A stretch of DNA of 64,000 nucleotides from Nelumbo lutea (taxonomy: Eukaryota > Streptophyta > Magnoliopsida > Proteales > Nelumbonaceae), in NCBI GenBank assembly GCA_022828595.1, contig JAKGHH010000002.1, positions 40,146,222-40,210,221 on the forward strand, in the 5' to 3' direction. The first letter of the stretch is position 1. The number at the start of each line of letters is the position of its first letter. Below, in pieces: positions 23,001 through 34,529 of the stretch. The notes beneath the pieces are model-generated. The model made no database searches and was not told where the DNA came from. It saw only the letters and a program-made list of their open reading frames with translations. The translations under genes were made by a program, and so were the position numbers.

Positions 23001-24959
23001 TAACTTGGTTCAAGCCTTTGGCTTGGAAAATTTGAAATTCAAAAACTTAGGGTGGGGGTATTTGTCAACACAATTTTGCTGACATGGCTTTTTTCTTTTT
23101 TTTGCTTTGAAAATCTAAACCATACATATTAGTGAACACCCCTTAACTGATGCGTATGTTTCAATGTTTATTGACAATTGCTACAAGTATTACCTCTAGC
23201 TAGTAGCTACTATTTATTGGCTGGGGTATAGTAGCTGTTATAGTTAAGTATTAATTATAGAAAGACATGTTCTTGGCACATGGTGAGTGTGAGACTTCAA
23301 TTGAAAATCTACTTCTTTAATTAGCTTTGTCAACCAAATTGGGTAATACTTATCCAGTTTCTTTAGTTTACTGGATAAAATAAAGAAAAAATAGGAAAAC
23401 AAGAAAAATGTACGGCTAAGGTTCAAAAATCATTTAACATTTATCATCAAAAGAAATGTGGGGGATTATCTAGAAATATAGTATAGATATGTTCATTATC
23501 ACATAATAGTACTGTAAAGAACACGCATGCATGCAAATAAATATTAATTATTAATCATATATGATATATGGTATTTTAGATTTAATTTATATATCCTAAA
23601 TGAAAATCAAAGAAAATTTCCACTTTATATAATATAGAAGTTAAATAAAATTTTATTTATGTATGTATTTTTTACAAAGTAGCCGAAGTGTTGCTACAGA
23701 TTGCTTAAGCTAACACTTGTCTAACATGGTGACAAGAAAACAAAAGTGTATGTGTTTCATCTCATTTACACACTTTTGGTCCAAACTGTAGTCACAATAG
23801 TTCCCTAACTTAAAATTGAAGGACCATGCATTAATAATGCTTTGAATTCAATAGCAGTTACAACCTTAACTGACTTTCATAAATATATCTATGGTCAGAA
23901 CTTACCATGTATTTTCAACTTCAATTAATCCAACTTGGTTGGCAATTGCTGTACCTATGAGAGAGAGAGAGACTAATACCTTATTGTCTTGCCCCCTGAA
24001 GGGATTCAAAATTTAAAGGTCACCCTAATGACAAGACCTTAGGTCCACCCTAATTTATAATACAATAAAGGGCTCTAAAAAGTAGGCAGAGGCATTGCAT
24101 TGTTTGTGGGTGCAAGAGTTTACAAATTATTAATGAAATTAGGGAGCATAAGGGACAAAAAACCGTATATCCAAAGTTAATTGATTTAAATATAGTAAGC
24201 ACAAGGAGTTGTCAATATGTTATTCTACATGTGAAAAAAGCATATGAAGCCAAAAGAATATTAAGAAAAGTGGGACAATCCCTTCTTTTTTCTCAAGGAT
24301 CCCACCTCACAAGGAAATAAATAAATACATTTAGAGAGAAAAAACAAGCTACAAAGCTTAGAACTTACTTGTGTTGGGTTTTGTCAAACGGAATAATGTT
24401 AATCTGTTTTGGCTAGATTGTCATCGTCTTGTATGGTCCTATGAAGAATCTCTTCCTTTCAAATTCATATAAATCAATAAACATGTGATGATCTGACCTT
24501 ACAGCAATAAGCCATGCAGTAGATACAAGTTGATTTGTTGTTCTTTGATTGATTTGCCACCTAGACCTAAAGATTTACTTTTCTTCACGTTGATGTTTTA
24601 GTTGATTAGGAACGAATGGGTAGTCGAGTTGGGATCAAATAGGCTTCAGCCACATGGAGGAATCATGTGCCTAGTCCAAATCTTCTATATGAGAGGAGAC
24701 GTCAGCCCATTTTTGTTGGCATTTTTGTTCATTGAATGTAAGCAATCAAAACATCCATTTTCAAATTTGAATTAATACTCCTAAAAGTGTTCAGTTTGAT
24801 TCATGGATAGAAATTTCCAGATTAAAAATTGCTACATGAAAAGTGGGTGAGAGAAGCATTTTTCATTGAGGCCCATTGAACTCCCGATTTATCTGCACAT
24901 GGAAATTTTAATGCATGGTTGTTTAGACTTGGTGACCTTAGTAGCAAATCACTTCCTTA
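20100..24959. other. Long non-coding stretch
   Basis: I see no protein or RNA gene here. Simple features: a poly(T) run at 21675-21693, a GA run near 23960, and AT-rich palindromic DNA at 23530-23650. Between about 20850 and 24950 no repeat shared with the rest of the window was noticed, so it may be single-copy intergenic DNA. Open frames up to 95 codons resemble nothing known. Confidence 0.45.
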
Positions 24960-25078
24960 GGCTTCATTTGGAAGGAGTACAAATATAAATATGTAGAGCG
25001 CAAAATCTTTTATTTTATATTATTTTGTATATATTTATACTGTGCATATTTGTATTTATACTACTTTCAAACTGAGCC
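24960..25078. mobile_element. Fold-back MITE, 119 bp
   Basis: GGCTTCATTTGGAAGGAGTA at the left pairs with GGCTCAGTTTGAAAGTAGTA read in reverse from the right. Inner arms ACAAATATAAATATG and its complement also pair, so nearly the whole element folds on itself. The left flank is TTA; the right flank is TAG. Confidence 0.6.
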
Positions 25079-25080
25079 TA

Positions 25081-25392
25081 GGGCTCAGTTTTATGCAGTG
25101 TGAATTTCATTTGCACTGGCATATATGCAAGGGAGTGAGGATGCAAATTCTGGTTTATTTGCTTCAGATTTGATTTTGTTTTATTTATTTGTGATAAATA
25201 AAATACCAGCTCAAATGATGTGGTACCCACCATATATGAAAAGAGAATAGAGTTAGGAGGGGGATTATTTGTTCTGGAGTGTATTGGAAGTAAGATACTG
25301 CGGTCCCTCTTTATATGAGGGAAAATTGAGGTAGGAGGAAGGTGGTGCAAATTTTGTATTTGATTCAGATTTACATTGCAAACAAACATAAC
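25081..25392. repeat. Dispersed repeat shared with 57715-58030
   Basis: Blocks such as TTCATTTGCACTGG, GAATAGAGTTAGGAGG and GGTGGTGCAAATTTTG recur in the same order and orientation near 57730, 57890 and 57990. Both copies are about 310 bp and non-coding. Probably a MITE family; its ends are poorly defined. Confidence 0.6.
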
Positions 25393-25977
25393 TTTAATAA
25401 TAGTGATGATGATACCAAAAAGAGGAAACTTGTATTTTTTCCTTTTAAGTTACTACCAATACCCAATTGTATAATAGGCAGTTTGGAAACATATTGCTAG
25501 GTAAGGCTTGACCTGTAAATTAACTCTCAAGTTAGTTTCCCATGTAAATTAATTCTCATCAGTTTACTGTTTAAATGGTTTTCTTCTTCTTCTAGGGGTC
25601 CCACTGTCTCAGAGAATCATCTGCCCTGGTTCAATGGTTTCATTTTCCAGCTTGATGGGCTCTGTCAATGAATGTTAAAACTTAAATGTAAAATATCAAT
25701 GACTCTAAAAGTTGATATATATCGTATATAGGATACACACTAATATACATATTGCAATATTTTGAACCATGCATGCTACCCCTAAATAGATTAAGTTGTG
25801 AACTACAAGCCATGAGAATTGCATAAATCATGCATAGATCATGACCAAAGGAATATTGCAATAAGGGAATCGATGACCTAACTGATATGAGTGAATGATT
25901 GATCATGGATTAATACACTATAGATTCAAGTCATACTTTAAGACAAAATGTGGCCTAGATCCAGTGTTCTAGACTAG

Positions 25978-26010
<33 letters not shown>

Positions 26011-26189
26011 TAAGACGGTTTACATCACCATGCCTCTCCTTGCTCCAAACCCCCCTTACCAATTTCCTGTTTTTTTTTTTTTTGAATTTCACATAATTAT
26101 CCATTAAAGCAATAAGGAAATAACATAGGCTTAAATATTTCTAACAACCTTAAAGAAAGAGGGATTTGCTTTTCTAATGTTTAGTCAAG
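25393..26189. other. Spacer with (CT)n microsatellite
   Basis: A CT run interrupted by one TTT lies at 25978-26010. Otherwise AT-rich, without supported genes. Confidence 0.5.
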
Positions 26190-26765
26190 TGGCACCACTT
26201 TCCCCCACTTTCTCCTAAATTGTCTCCAATTCCTATTTATCTCTAAAATTATTTCTCACTCTTATTTATTTCTTAAATTTTATCTAATTTAGTAGAGAGA
26301 TTCTCTCCAAAACTATCTCTAATTCCTATTTATCCTCTCCCCCACTTTTTATCTACATCTATCTAAAGAAAGTTTCAATTAATAAAATTCATAGATTTAA
26401 TAATATTCATATTATTCATAATTCTATATTTTTACAAAATTCATCGTGAAATTATGTAGTAACAATATAAATTATAATTTTACGAATTATTAAATTCAAG
26501 TGTTACTCAAACAATAAAAACAAAACAGTATTTAAATATTTTAACAACAAAATATCTTAAATAACAAAACATTAAAAATAGATAAATAATTATATAATAG
26601 AATATTTAATATTACATATAACTTTAAAAGTAAATAATATCCAAATAATGAAAAATTTTAAATATTTAAGTAACGAAATATTTAACATGACTACATTTTA
26701 GATAGTTAAAATAACGAAATTATGTAATATATTTAAAAAATTTCTTAAAAGTAGAAAAATTATTA
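26190..26765. repeat. AT-rich repeat family, copy I (left part)
   Basis: Matches 34530-34970 in order: the TCTCTAATTCCTATTTATC-type block, TTTTTATCTACATCTATCT, then AT-rich DNA ending in GTAGAAAAATTATTA, where a MULE-like element begins. The rest of this copy continues at 28430. Confidence 0.75.
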
Positions 26766-28429
26766 GGGTAAAATACAAAAACCTCCCCTGAGTTTTCTAA
26801 CAATCATAAAAACCTCCCCTGTACTTTTTAGAAAACATGCAACTACCTCCCTTTCTTAGTTGAAAAGCCAATTTAATGTGTTTGTTTTTTCTAAATGCCT
26901 ATTTTGCCCTTATTCCTTGATGTAGATTTATTAAAATATCCTTCAAAACACTAATTTTTTTCTCGAGAACTCAGGACTAGAGTTGCTGGTCTTCTCTCAT
27001 GTAAAACACAAAAATGTCCTTACTTGTTGATTAAATTTTCAAAACATGCCCCTCCTCATCACCCATGATCTCCATCATACGTTATGTATTCTTCTTCTTC
27101 GTACTTTCATTTGCCCTCCATTAGAGATGTTTGCACCAAAAAGAAAAAGCAAAGTTATGATTTTATTCGTTTATGGTATTATTGGATGGATGGCTCAGGG
27201 ATGTAAGTATAATGTATGCATTATTAATGAAAGGCGTGTGTAGTGGAATCACTCTGGGTTTATTTGATTTTGATATTTATTTCTCTATCTGAACCAAATT
27301 TGTGTAGAGGAGCTATCATCTCTGATTTCATTGATGTGAAGCATAGTCATAATTTGGCGTTGCAAGACCTCTAATCGGAATTTGACACCATCTCCAATCT
27401 CATGGGCTTCGACTTCAGCAACAAAGATTCTTCTTCTTCTTCTTCTTCTTCTTCTTCCTCTTCGACCCATCAACCGAGCAAAGGTGAGAATCATCTTCTA
27501 AACAGGTAGACTTTGGTTGGTTTTGAGAGTTTTTAACAGCAAAATGTATTTTCTCTTGGGAAGTAGGAAGTTGTGATAAGATTAAAAAAAGGGGCACAGT
27601 TGGAGCAGATCAAAGCAAGGGTAAAAACAGCCAGAAAGAACATTTACAGGTTGGTCCAAAGCTAGAACAAATACTTATGCTAATGGGCGTTGTAGTCATT
27701 AGAATACACCATATATTAGAGAAATGACAAAGCTAGTTTCTGAAGCTTGGTGTCAAGGCTTGTGGTTGCAATGGTTTGTCTTATACTCTCAATTACATGG
27801 GTAATTCAAAATTTTTTAATTTCATCTATATATGTTAATTTGATTATGGTGTTCTAAATTTTGACAAAACATTGATTACAGAGCACAGGGGGATTTAGAT
27901 TTTGCTTGAAAAGTAAAAAGATGCTCGAAGCATAGAGGGGATTTAGATCTTCATTACTGCCTACTAGAAGCACAGAAGATCCTTGATTACAGAGCACTTG
28001 ATCTCCAAAAATTCTACTCAAATGCTTTTGTTTACTACAATGGTGGGTTCCATACCGTTGCCAATCCACTAAAACATTTATACGACACCCTAAGGAGACT
28101 ATAGAATTGATCAAGGCCATGGGTATGCGATGGATATGGCAGACAAAAAACAGTGAAACAAACTTGAGAGAGAGAAGGCTGGCGGATTTGGTTCTCAGTT
28201 CTCAGAAGAAAATGAACAGTGTTTTGGAGGGAATTTTAATAAATTTATATCTAAATAGATAGGAAAAATAGGCATTTTCAAAAAACAAGCACATTAAATT
28301 GGCTTTTCAACCGAAGAAGGGAGGTGGTTGCATGTTTTCTAAAAAGTACAGTGGAGGTTTCTATTAAAATGAAAACACAAGGGAGGTTTTTATGATTGTC
28401 AGAAAACTCAGGGGAGGTTTTTTTTACCC
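26766..28429. mobile_element. MULE-like non-autonomous element, 1.66 kb, long TIRs
   Basis: The left end starts GGGTAAAATACAAAAACCTC; the right end in reverse starts GGGTAAAAAAAACCTCCCCT. The inverted repeats continue for about 150 bp, through ACTTTTTAGAAAACATGCAA and TTGAAAAGCCAATTTAATGT. The interior (27000-28200) has no transposase. It holds a (CTT)n run at 27429-27462 and ordinary-looking DNA with a short block duplicated near 27885 and 27990 (GATTACAGAGCAC), which could be captured host sequence. Flanks AAATTATTA and AAATAATTG each differ by one base from AAATAATTA in a paralogous empty site at about 37577-37585, which supports a 9-bp duplication. Confidence 0.8.
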
Positions 28430-29170
28430 AAATAATTGTAATAGATTTCATATTAACAATAATTTAATATTTTAAAAAATTAATAATGAATTATGTAATA
28501 ATAGTACTAATTATCATTTTATGGATTATTAAATTCAGTAAATAATTAATATCTTAAAAATTTAAATAACAATATTATTTAAATAACTAAATGATACTGT
28601 AAATAACTAATTTCACTTATATAAATTAATAACTATAGAAAACAACTTTCAAAAAATTAATATTTATTAGTAATTGTTTTACAATAATAGTGTATATTCA
28701 GTATATATTTATATATACTAAAATTAATATTTATTGCATTTCAGTAATTATTTATTGTATTTTTTGATAAATATGTTTTCAATAACTATTTATAAATCTA
28801 TATTTGTGTTGTTATTTAACAGAAAATTGTCAATAATTATTGGAGATTAAGCAACTATAATTTAACTTATTGTATTTTTGTTATAAATGTATTTTTAGTA
28901 ATTATGTATTGTTTATAATTTATTGATTAATTTTTATTAGAGATTAAATTATAATTTGAGATTACACTATTTATTGACTAATTTAACATACTTTCAGTAT
29001 TTGTTGTATTTTTAATTTTTTTTATTTTTATTAAATATCTATTGTATTTCCTATAAATTTATTTTCAATAATTATGTTTTTTTTTATAAATTTTCAAAAA
29101 AGTTTAGAGATTAAACTATTGTTATTTATTGGTGATTAGACTCTTAATTTAATAAAGAATTTCTTTAGTC
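28430..29170. repeat. AT-rich repeat family, copy I (right part)
   Basis: Continues the copy interrupted at 26766. It matches 34960-35800 and 37580-38400, including the ACTAAAATTAATATTTATTG and TTATTGGAGATTAA blocks. Nearly all A/T, non-coding. Confidence 0.75.
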
Positions 29171-29763
29171 AATAAAAAAATGAAAAATCGCCACAAGAAA
29201 ACAAAATCATTACATCAAAAAGAAAAAAAAATGAAAAGGTTAGGTTGTATCAAAGGAATTTGGTTTCATTTTGGTTGACATCATTTGAAACAGGAATTTC
29301 AACTGAACAAGGCTTTAAGGCTTAGCTAATGGTTAGCTATCCGTCTCCTCATGTAGTCATATTATTGTAAACCAAGCACATGGTATACGAAGCAATGCTA
29401 AGCAATTATTTTCTTATTTACTTTTCACGTGGGCTTGTCGCCCCCAACCTTTAATTTTTCTTCAAACCTGAGATTAGACATGTAGCAGCTTTGATAGCAA
29501 ATTTAAAAATGATTTTCATAACAATGTTTCTAATTTATTGGCCCAGAGGCCAATTTCATTCAACAAACTCAGTTTACATTTAATTTGGCAGTTCTGTAGA
29601 CTAGAAAAAAGATGCTGGGCAAGAGTGAGCAATAACGTTTGGCACCATATTAATATGTCAAACCATGTATGATGACCGAGATTGGAGGAGTTTTTTACAA
29701 TTGGGGATGATTAGAGGGCTGATTGGTACCAGTGGCATTTCAAGTATAAAAGCCACCACATCA

Positions 29764-29796
<33 letters not shown>

Positions 29797-30411
29797 TGCT
29801 TTGAGTTTAATGGTCAATTTTCTATTTGGTTTCTGGAGTTATTTTTAGTTAAAAAAGTCATAAAATACTTTGTATAAAAATCCATTCTAGGGGTTGTTAA
29901 CATCAATTTGATATATGTTTTCTGCTTTGGGACGAATCGAAATCTAAACACCCAAAAAAAAAAAAAGAAAAAAAAAAATACTCTCTTCACCAAAGATTCA
30001 ATCACAGATAGTGGTGTTTTAAGTATAAATGACGTTTTAACTCAACATTACATGTTCAAACACCAGCAATGTCACAGACAACTCGGTGGTGATTCTAAAG
30101 AATTCACCAATAGGAGATGGATAATAGCGAGTTGGCCGGATCACCCGCCAACAGAACAACTTCCGACCCCCTACCAACTTGATCTGACACCGTACATTTT
30201 GCTATAAAAATTGAGGCCCACCATAAAAGTGGGACCCACCATGTATGAGATGTGTGGTGTTAGATGTTGTTGAGAGGGTGTTTGAACCTATTTTGTTGGT
30301 AGGTGATCCCAACTCATGTAATAGCCCCGGTGTCTCCAATAATAATGCTTTAGAGATGAGTTGGTGGGCTAAAATTAATATGTCTATGCTATCATGAGAC
30401 ATTGTAATAAA
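29171..30411. other. Non-coding spacer
   Basis: A (TA)n run lies at 29766-29794 and an A-rich run near 29955-29978. No gene or paired termini recognised. Confidence 0.45.
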
Positions 30412-32481
30412 TCTATACTATACATAAAAGTGTGCATGCAATGTGGAACTTTTTTTGGAATAAAATTATCCTCTATTTCTTTGTTTGAAAAGGGCATATA
30501 AAAGTCATTTTATTATAACTTTAATGTCAGTTTTAATGGCTGCTAAAATGACCATATTTGTGTATATTTAATCAATCTCTAATTGTAAGGATAGAAAATG
30601 TAACTTTAATTATTACTTTCCACATCATTTAACCCCCTCTCATTGAGTCTTATATTTAAAGTATTATATCCCATTTTCTCTTATTAAATCCTATATTTTT
30701 AAGTTATTTTCACTAATAAATGCTATTAATTAGATATATAACAATACTTTTAACAATATAAACCCATATATTTTAAAAGTAACTCAAAAACAAAACCATT
30801 CTTTAGCGATTGGTGGCTAAGCAATTCAATCATTTAAATCAAATCGATCAACCTATTAATTCATAGTTAGGTAATAAAACTTTTGAAATAGAAATAAATA
30901 TAGAAAATTATAAAAAATGTAGAAAAACATTAGACACAATTATGATATTTTTGTTAATCAAATTAAAAAATAAGTGTAATAAACAAGAATTATTTTTAAT
31001 GATAATGAACATTAAATACATAATTTAGGACTAATAGAAAAATGAAATATAAAAATTAATAATAAATAGTTCAACTTTTTTGTTATATGTGTGAACCTTT
31101 AATGCCATAAGTAAATAATAAAATATAATAAAAATAAATATACAAAAATAAAAAATACATAAATTTTTGCAAAAAAAGCATTCAAGTACATGTATAATAT
31201 CATGTATTTATCATATTAAAAACAAAGTAAGTGTGACACATCAAAATTATTTTTACACACAAAAATACAAAAAAAATTATAGAAAAAATTGAACACATCT
31301 ATAATTTTATATTTACACTACTATTAAAAATAAAAATAAAGATTTTGAAACTTTCTTTTGACTAAAATCAAGGTTTTAAAAACCAATAAGGAAACAAATC
31401 CACTTTGGCTTCCAATTTCTAAGTCAACAGTTCAACTGTCCAATTTGAACAGGTGAAATCGGTAAAATGTAAAACAAAATGTAACTTTTTATTCTGACAT
31501 TAGATTCGGATTAGGTTTAAGTCCACAGTACGTATATATACATCATTGTGAGAGGGGAGTGTGAGACTTTGAGAAGGAGGCAATTCGTTAAAGCTGAGAA
31601 GAAGAAGAAGAAGGAACCACCGACGACGGTTATCTCCATGTTCATCATTACCATCCTTACAACATCGTTTGCCCTCTTCTTACATCTCTCTTATCTCTCT
31701 AAATCTCTCATATCCTAGATTGTTTGCTTCGTTTGTGTATCTCGGATTTTCAATATAAGATCAATGCTTAATCTCTCATTTCTTGCTTCGATTTTTCGAT
31801 TTGAAATAAAAAGAATTAATTTGAAACCCTATTTTAAAAGAAATAAAAAGAATTAATTTGAAAGCAACCTAAGAACTGTTAACCAAGTCGAACATTTTAA
31901 TGGTTAAATCATTCAGGTTAGCAATTCTCTAACCATTTCAACGGTTTTTTTTTTTTTTTTTATAAAATAGCGATTCAGGGCCAAAACGGAACTGGTGACC
32001 TAATCAATTCCTTGGCCAAATGGTTTGAGTGTCTAGTTTGGTCTGATTTTTAAAACAGTAACTAAAATACTCATTTTTGAATTTAGTTTATATTTAATTG
32101 TAAGGCTTAAATTGTAAATTGAACTACCACTTTTCACCTTATTAAATTGTCTCTATTTAAACCTTACATTTTTTTTTTGATAAATGAACAAAAGAAAATA
32201 GGTACACCAAAAATATGAAACACTATACAAAGAAGTGTCTACCCAAGCTAGTAGGCCTGTCAATGATACTTAAAGCTTCACAATTATATCTGATTATCAC
32301 ATATTTGGATGAAGTGTTTATGTAATCAGATTTGGATTTTTCAATGTGCATTTGATTAATTATAAAAATATAAAAACTTAAAATAAAAATACATAAAGTT
32401 TATAGAAAATTTTGTATATTTTATTATTATAATTATCATAATCTAGAGTTGCCACGTGCAAAGCATGTGCAAACTTACTAA
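30412..32481 (+). mobile_element. Non-autonomous Helitron, about 2.07 kb
   Basis: Starts TCTATACTATACATAAAAG after an A. Ends in CTAA before a T, fitting insertion between A and T with no target duplication. Just inside the 3' end is the hairpin CACGTGC-AAA-GCATGTG (32453-32469), followed by 12 nt to the CTAA end, the classic Helitron 3' structure. No Rep/helicase coding region is present. A 691-bp element with a 9-bp target duplication sits inside it (31370-32060). That inner region holds a GAAGAAGAAG- and CTCTCTTATCTCTC-bearing stretch (31555-31760) that looks like captured leader or promoter DNA. Confidence 0.72.
31370..32060. mobile_element. TIR element with near-perfect 9-bp duplication inside Helitron
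   Basis: Flanks ACTAAAATC (31361-31369) and ACTAAAATA (32061-32069) match at 8 of 9. Ends AAGGTTTTAAAAACC and TTTTTAAAACAG are imperfect inverted repeats. They match the ends of the 191-bp element at 33396, so the two are one MULE-like family with different interiors. Confidence 0.62.
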
Positions 32482-33171
32482 TACTTATAAAAAAAGAAAG
32501 AATAGGTTAAGCTAAATTTATTTCTATTTATTATATGACTTTTAATACAATTCCTCTTTTATGAACTTCTTTTATTTTTATTTTATATTTGCAATTTACT
32601 TTAACTCCTTGATTTATATTGGTTGGAGGAAAAAATATGCCCCATTTACTATTAAGTAAATATGTTTTAATTCATTTTTCAAAAGAAATTAATTGTTAAA
32701 TGCGTTTCACATACTTTTTATTGTTACTTCTTCACTAACCATAAATAGATAATAAACACTTGCTTGCCTTTAACTTACTGTCATAAAGATTAAGCCTAGT
32801 AAAAGATATACTAGGCCATTGAGGAAGTTAATTTAGGCATGCCTCACCACTTCCTTTTCCTTTTGTAACCCTTTTAAACTATGGTTTCATGAGTTTGCAA
32901 CATAAGTATGGGCGCCTTAAAACAAACTAGTTTTGAAGGCTCCTTTAGGGGATTGCGGGTTCTGCGGCTTCTTTTGCAATAGATAAATTTGGAAGATTCA
33001 TTGGGGCCAAAGTTTGGAAAGAGTAGAAATACAAATATGTATAGTACAAACACATACTAACCTTCTTCTTTTTTCTTTTTTATAATGCTGAAGAAGCAGA
33101 AGCATAGAGTACTAGAGTGCAAGTGAGGACCCTACAACTTGCTCTCCATCTGGCTTGGGATATAGTGATCA
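32482..33171. other. Non-coding spacer
   Basis: AT-rich and without supported genes. At 33010-33060 a sequence like the left end of the 24960 fold-back element (AGTAGAAATACAAATATGTA) occurs alone. Confidence 0.4.
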
Positions 33172-34008
33172 GGCTCTGTTTGGTTTGTACAATGGGAAGA
33201 GAAAAATTGGGATATTCTTGAATATTCTTTTCTTCTCATGTTTGTTTTGTGGAATGTCATGAGATGAGATGGGAAGAAGGTGGAATTAAAGATCTCAACT
33301 TTTGTGATGTAGAATCCCACCATTTGGTGGGAAACTAGTGAGAAAGAAGGGGAAACTTTGTTTAACAGAAAACACCACATTGTAGCGATTTTAAGCAAGG
33401 TTTCTAAAACCGATCCGGAGAATGAACTGGTGAGGGGTCCAGTTCCTAGGTCGAACAGCCAGCTCATTTTGACAAAAAAACTAAAAAAATAAAAATGGTC
33501 AAAACTGTTTGAACGGTTTGAATGGTTAACTGCCTGGGTCAGTAGTTTGCTGACCAAAAATGGTCCAGTCCGGTTTTGAAAACCATGATTTTAAGAGTAT
33601 AATGTTAGATGCATGACCCATTAGTAAATTCTTATTAATATATTGATAAAATAATTTAATTAATTAACTAATTACTAATATTAATTAATATCTAATTAAT
33701 AATAAATTATTAAATAATAAAAATGTTAATTCATTAAAAATAATTAATAATATAAAATATAATTAATTAATTAATTTATAATAAATGTTAATAAAATAGA
33801 ATTATTGAATAAAAATTAAATATTAATAAAAATAGTACTAATTAACAATTAATTAATTAATAATTGTTACTGGGACCAAGATTCCCACTTTTCTCTTTTG
33901 CAACCAAATAATGTAACTTGAAAAATCCTCACTCATTTTCCTTTCTCATCCCATCCCATTTCATCCTTTCCCATTCCACCAAAATATTTCTTTGAATCAA
34001 ACACAACC
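33172..34008. mobile_element. Harbinger-like TIR element carrying a nested insertion
   Basis: The left end GGCTCTGTTTGGTTTG pairs with the right end in reverse GGTTGTGTTTGATTC. TGGGAAGAG- and CCATTCC-rich subterminal blocks also pair. Flanks are TCA and TTA. The interior 33600-33880 is TTAATTAA-rich. A 191-bp element is inserted at 33396. Confidence 0.55.
33396..33586. mobile_element. 191-bp MULE-like MITE with perfect 9-bp target duplication
   Basis: GATTTTAAG occurs at 33387-33395 and again at 33587-33595. Ends CAAGGTTTCTAAAACCG and, in reverse, ATGGTTTTCAAAACCGG form imperfect inverted repeats. No coding capacity. Confidence 0.75.
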
Positions 34009-34529
34009 TTAAGAGGGATTGTAAAGTGGCACTTAAACTCATTGAAGATGATCATCGATCAGTAAAATGGATGAATTACAAAACCATTTTGGATGCTTGT
34101 GAACTGCAGAAATTTCAGCTTCTTAAGAATGATCTAGGACATCTCTCGAAAGGGTCATATTACCATATAAATCCATTATTAAAAGGGGTTGGGCATTTTT
34201 GTCTCATTTAAGTGTTGGAAACTTCCCCCCTAGGTGGGAAAGTTGTTTACCCACCTAGAAGATGGGTATCACTTACACCCAAGAAAATAAACTTTCCCTA
34301 GTCCCCACATTAATCTAAAAAAAGAACATGGGATTCTTGGCCAATGGGAACCAAACCTTCCCCCTCCTGAAATCCAAAAAAAAAAAAGAAAAAGAAAAAA
34401 AAAGAACGCCCTCATCTATACAAAATGGCCAACAAATTTTCTCCTTTTTTTTGAATTTTTTATTTTTTATTCCATGTCATTTTCAAAACAACCAATGAGA
34501 TGCACTTTCCCGATAACCTAAATAATCTC
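34009..34529. other. Non-coding spacer with a short perfect hairpin
   Basis: CTAGGTGGG and CCCACCTAG (about 34231-34259) form a 9-bp stem around an 11-nt loop. Poly(A)-rich DNA follows near 34376-34405. No gene recognised. Confidence 0.4.

Noticed and set aside
27285..27494. Arg-rich minus-strand frame
   Set aside because: Translation of the (CTT)n microsatellite.
34231..34259. Short hairpin as a possible RNA gene or terminator
   Set aside because: The stem is only 9 bp, no conserved RNA motif is seen, and bacterial-type terminators do not apply here.
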